The translations under genes were made by a program, and so were the position numbers. The notes beneath the pieces are model-generated. The model did no database searches and was not told the DNA's origin. It worked only from the letters and a program-made list of their open reading frames with translations. Of a stretch of 12,083 nt of DNA, positions 11,416 to 12,083 are shown piece by piece (the first letter of the stretch is position 1; each line of letters begins with the position of its first letter). Source of the DNA: Citrobacter sp. GTDB taxonomy: Bacteria > Pseudomonadota > Gammaproteobacteria > Enterobacterales > Enterobacteriaceae. The stretch lies in NCBI GenBank assembly GCA_019415335.1, contig DXKH01000126.1, forward strand, positions 1 through 12,083. The letters run 5' to 3'.

Positions 11416-11898
11416 TTACTTCTCTATAGCCAATTGTTCGCGCAACTCCATTAAAAGGTAGCCCAGTCGATTCTTGCCCTTACCATTACCACCGTCTCCC
11501 CAGTAAGCATCATTTTCCGTATGCTCAACCAGTTTTGCGGGCGCGGTTGCCAGCAAGAGCGCACGCAGTTCTGCATGCTGTTCGAATTTAGCGCGAAGTG
11601 CTTTTCGCATCACCTGTTCTTTGACCGACTCCCAGTTTTTACGCAGAGGCTTAGAACGATCGCGCCCCATGCGTGCGGCGACCATAGGGGAAGAAACCCG
11701 ACGGATCTCTTCGCGGTATTTTTCATCAAGGAATTTTTGTGCCTGAAAATAGTGTTCTGAGGTGGGCCAGGTTTTCCCGTCAACCTTGATGGGCCAGGCG
11801 GCAAAGTTAGAAAAATCACCGTAGTCATCGCCGGTGCTGTAGAAATTTATGATGGTGTCTTGCATGACGTGTTGGATCCTTTGTGCTCGAACGGGCAT
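11416..11898 (-). CDS. ybiA: YbiA, NADAR-family N-glycosidase
   Basis: A 160-residue NADAR-family protein. In E. coli it was shown to hydrolyse the N-glycosidic bond of early, reactive riboflavin-pathway intermediates, thereby limiting damage; it is cytoplasmic, and mutants have been linked to swarming defects. Recognisable family features are INFY (17-20), FSNFAAWPI (29-37), the TSEHYFQAQKF block with Glu48, and NDAYWGDGG...NRLG (129-146) with W133, G134 and D135. The upstream ATG (11896-11898) gives the 160 residues I remember for E. coli but has only a poor ribosome site. An internal ATG at 11863-11865, just before the domain, has AAGGA about 12 nt upstream and would give 149 residues. It converges on rhlE across the REP pair and diverges from dinG. 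Confidence 0.93.
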   Translation of the reverse strand: MPVRAQRIQHVMQDTIINFYSTGDDYGDFSNFAAWPIKVDGKTWPTSEHYFQAQKFLDEKYREEIRRVSSPMVAARMGRDRSKPLRKNWESVKEQVMRKALRAKFEQHAELRALLLATAPAKLVEHTENDAYWGDGGNGKGKNRLGYLLMELREQLAIEK

Positions 11899-11983
11899 TA
11901 AACCGCATTATGTTGATGGTTATTGCGAGCCGCTTTCCAGAAACAGAAAAACCATTACCCCTGAAAACCGAAAAATGCCACAA

Positions 11984-12003
11984 TATTGGCTGTTTATACA
12001 GTA
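11984..12003. promoter_or_regulatory. LexA (SOS) box of dinG
   Basis: TATTGGCTGTTTATACAGTA fits the 20-bp SOS box, with a perfect right half (TATACAGTA) and a TTG in place of CTG on the left, 10 nt from CAG. It ends 14 nt before the dinG ATG, so bound LexA would block the promoter or early transcription until DNA damage triggers LexA cleavage. dinG is a known LexA target in E. coli, and this is the sequence I associate with it. The divergent ybiA start is 85 nt away and could in principle also feel LexA. Confidence 0.9.
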
Positions 12004-12017
12004 TTTCAGGTTTTCTC

Positions 12018-12083
12018 ATGGCATTAACCGCCGCGCTTAAAGCGCAAATTGCCGCCTGGTATAAGGCGCTTCAGGAACAGATC
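12018..12083 (+). CDS. dinG: DinG, ATP-dependent DNA helicase (first 22 codons)
   Basis: The ATG at 12018-12020 opens a frame reading MALTAALKAQIAAWYKALQE, then QI, running off the end of the window. This is the start of E. coli DinG, an SOS-induced, iron-sulphur, XPD-like superfamily 2 helicase that unwinds DNA 5'-3', including R-loops and other structures met at stalled forks. The ATPase and Fe-S motifs lie beyond the window. A CAGG ribosome site stands 7 nt before the ATG, and a LexA box lies immediately upstream. Identification rests on the N-terminal residues, the SOS box and the gene order after ybiA. Confidence 0.92.
   Translation, partial: MALTAALKAQIAAWYKALQEQI

Overview
The window looks like ordinary chromosomal DNA from Escherichia coli or a very close relative. 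I recognise the gene order ybhM - ybhN - clsB(ybhO) - ybhP - ybhQ - ybhR - ybhS - ybhF - ybhG - cecR(ybiH) - rhlE - ybiA - dinG. The proteins match my memory of the E. coli K-12 products almost residue for residue. A few apparent differences (for example in YbiA and ClsB, and RhlE one residue shorter than I remember) suggest a strain other than K-12, but I could not check this. Coding density is high, no intergenic gap exceeds about 235 bases, and I see no insertion sequence, prophage, tRNA/rRNA or CRISPR array.

Left part (1-3446): the 3' end of ybhM runs rightward and meets the leftward operon ybhP-clsB-ybhN. That operon encodes an endonuclease/exonuclease/phosphatase-fold hydrolase, a phospholipase-D-type cardiolipin synthase and a multispanning membrane protein of the lysylphosphatidylglycerol-synthase transmembrane family. 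Its three genes are joined by 4-nt and 1-nt overlaps, so they look like one co-translated phospholipid cassette.

Middle (3579-9592): the small membrane protein gene ybhQ runs rightward and overlaps, tail to tail, the end of a long leftward operon cecR-ybhG-ybhF-ybhS-ybhR. This operon holds a TetR-type regulator, a periplasmic adaptor, a double ABC ATPase and two ABC-2 permeases, which together form a drug/ion efflux pump. Every junction is an overlap or a 10-nt gap with its own ribosome binding site. A 22-bp inverted repeat just upstream of cecR is the likely CecR operator.

Right part (9593-12083): rhlE (DEAD-box RNA helicase) diverges from cecR and is followed by a strong hairpin and two inverted REP units. 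Then comes leftward ybiA (NADAR-family N-glycosidase). Divergent from it is the start of dinG (SOS-induced DNA helicase), preceded by a LexA box. The window ends 22 codons into dinG.

I found no convincing new system. The items most worth a second look are the asymmetric ATP sites predicted in YbhF, the unassigned 18-bp palindrome between ybhP and ybhQ, the lipid cassette with its poorly characterised partners, and the ybhQ/ybhR tail overlap.
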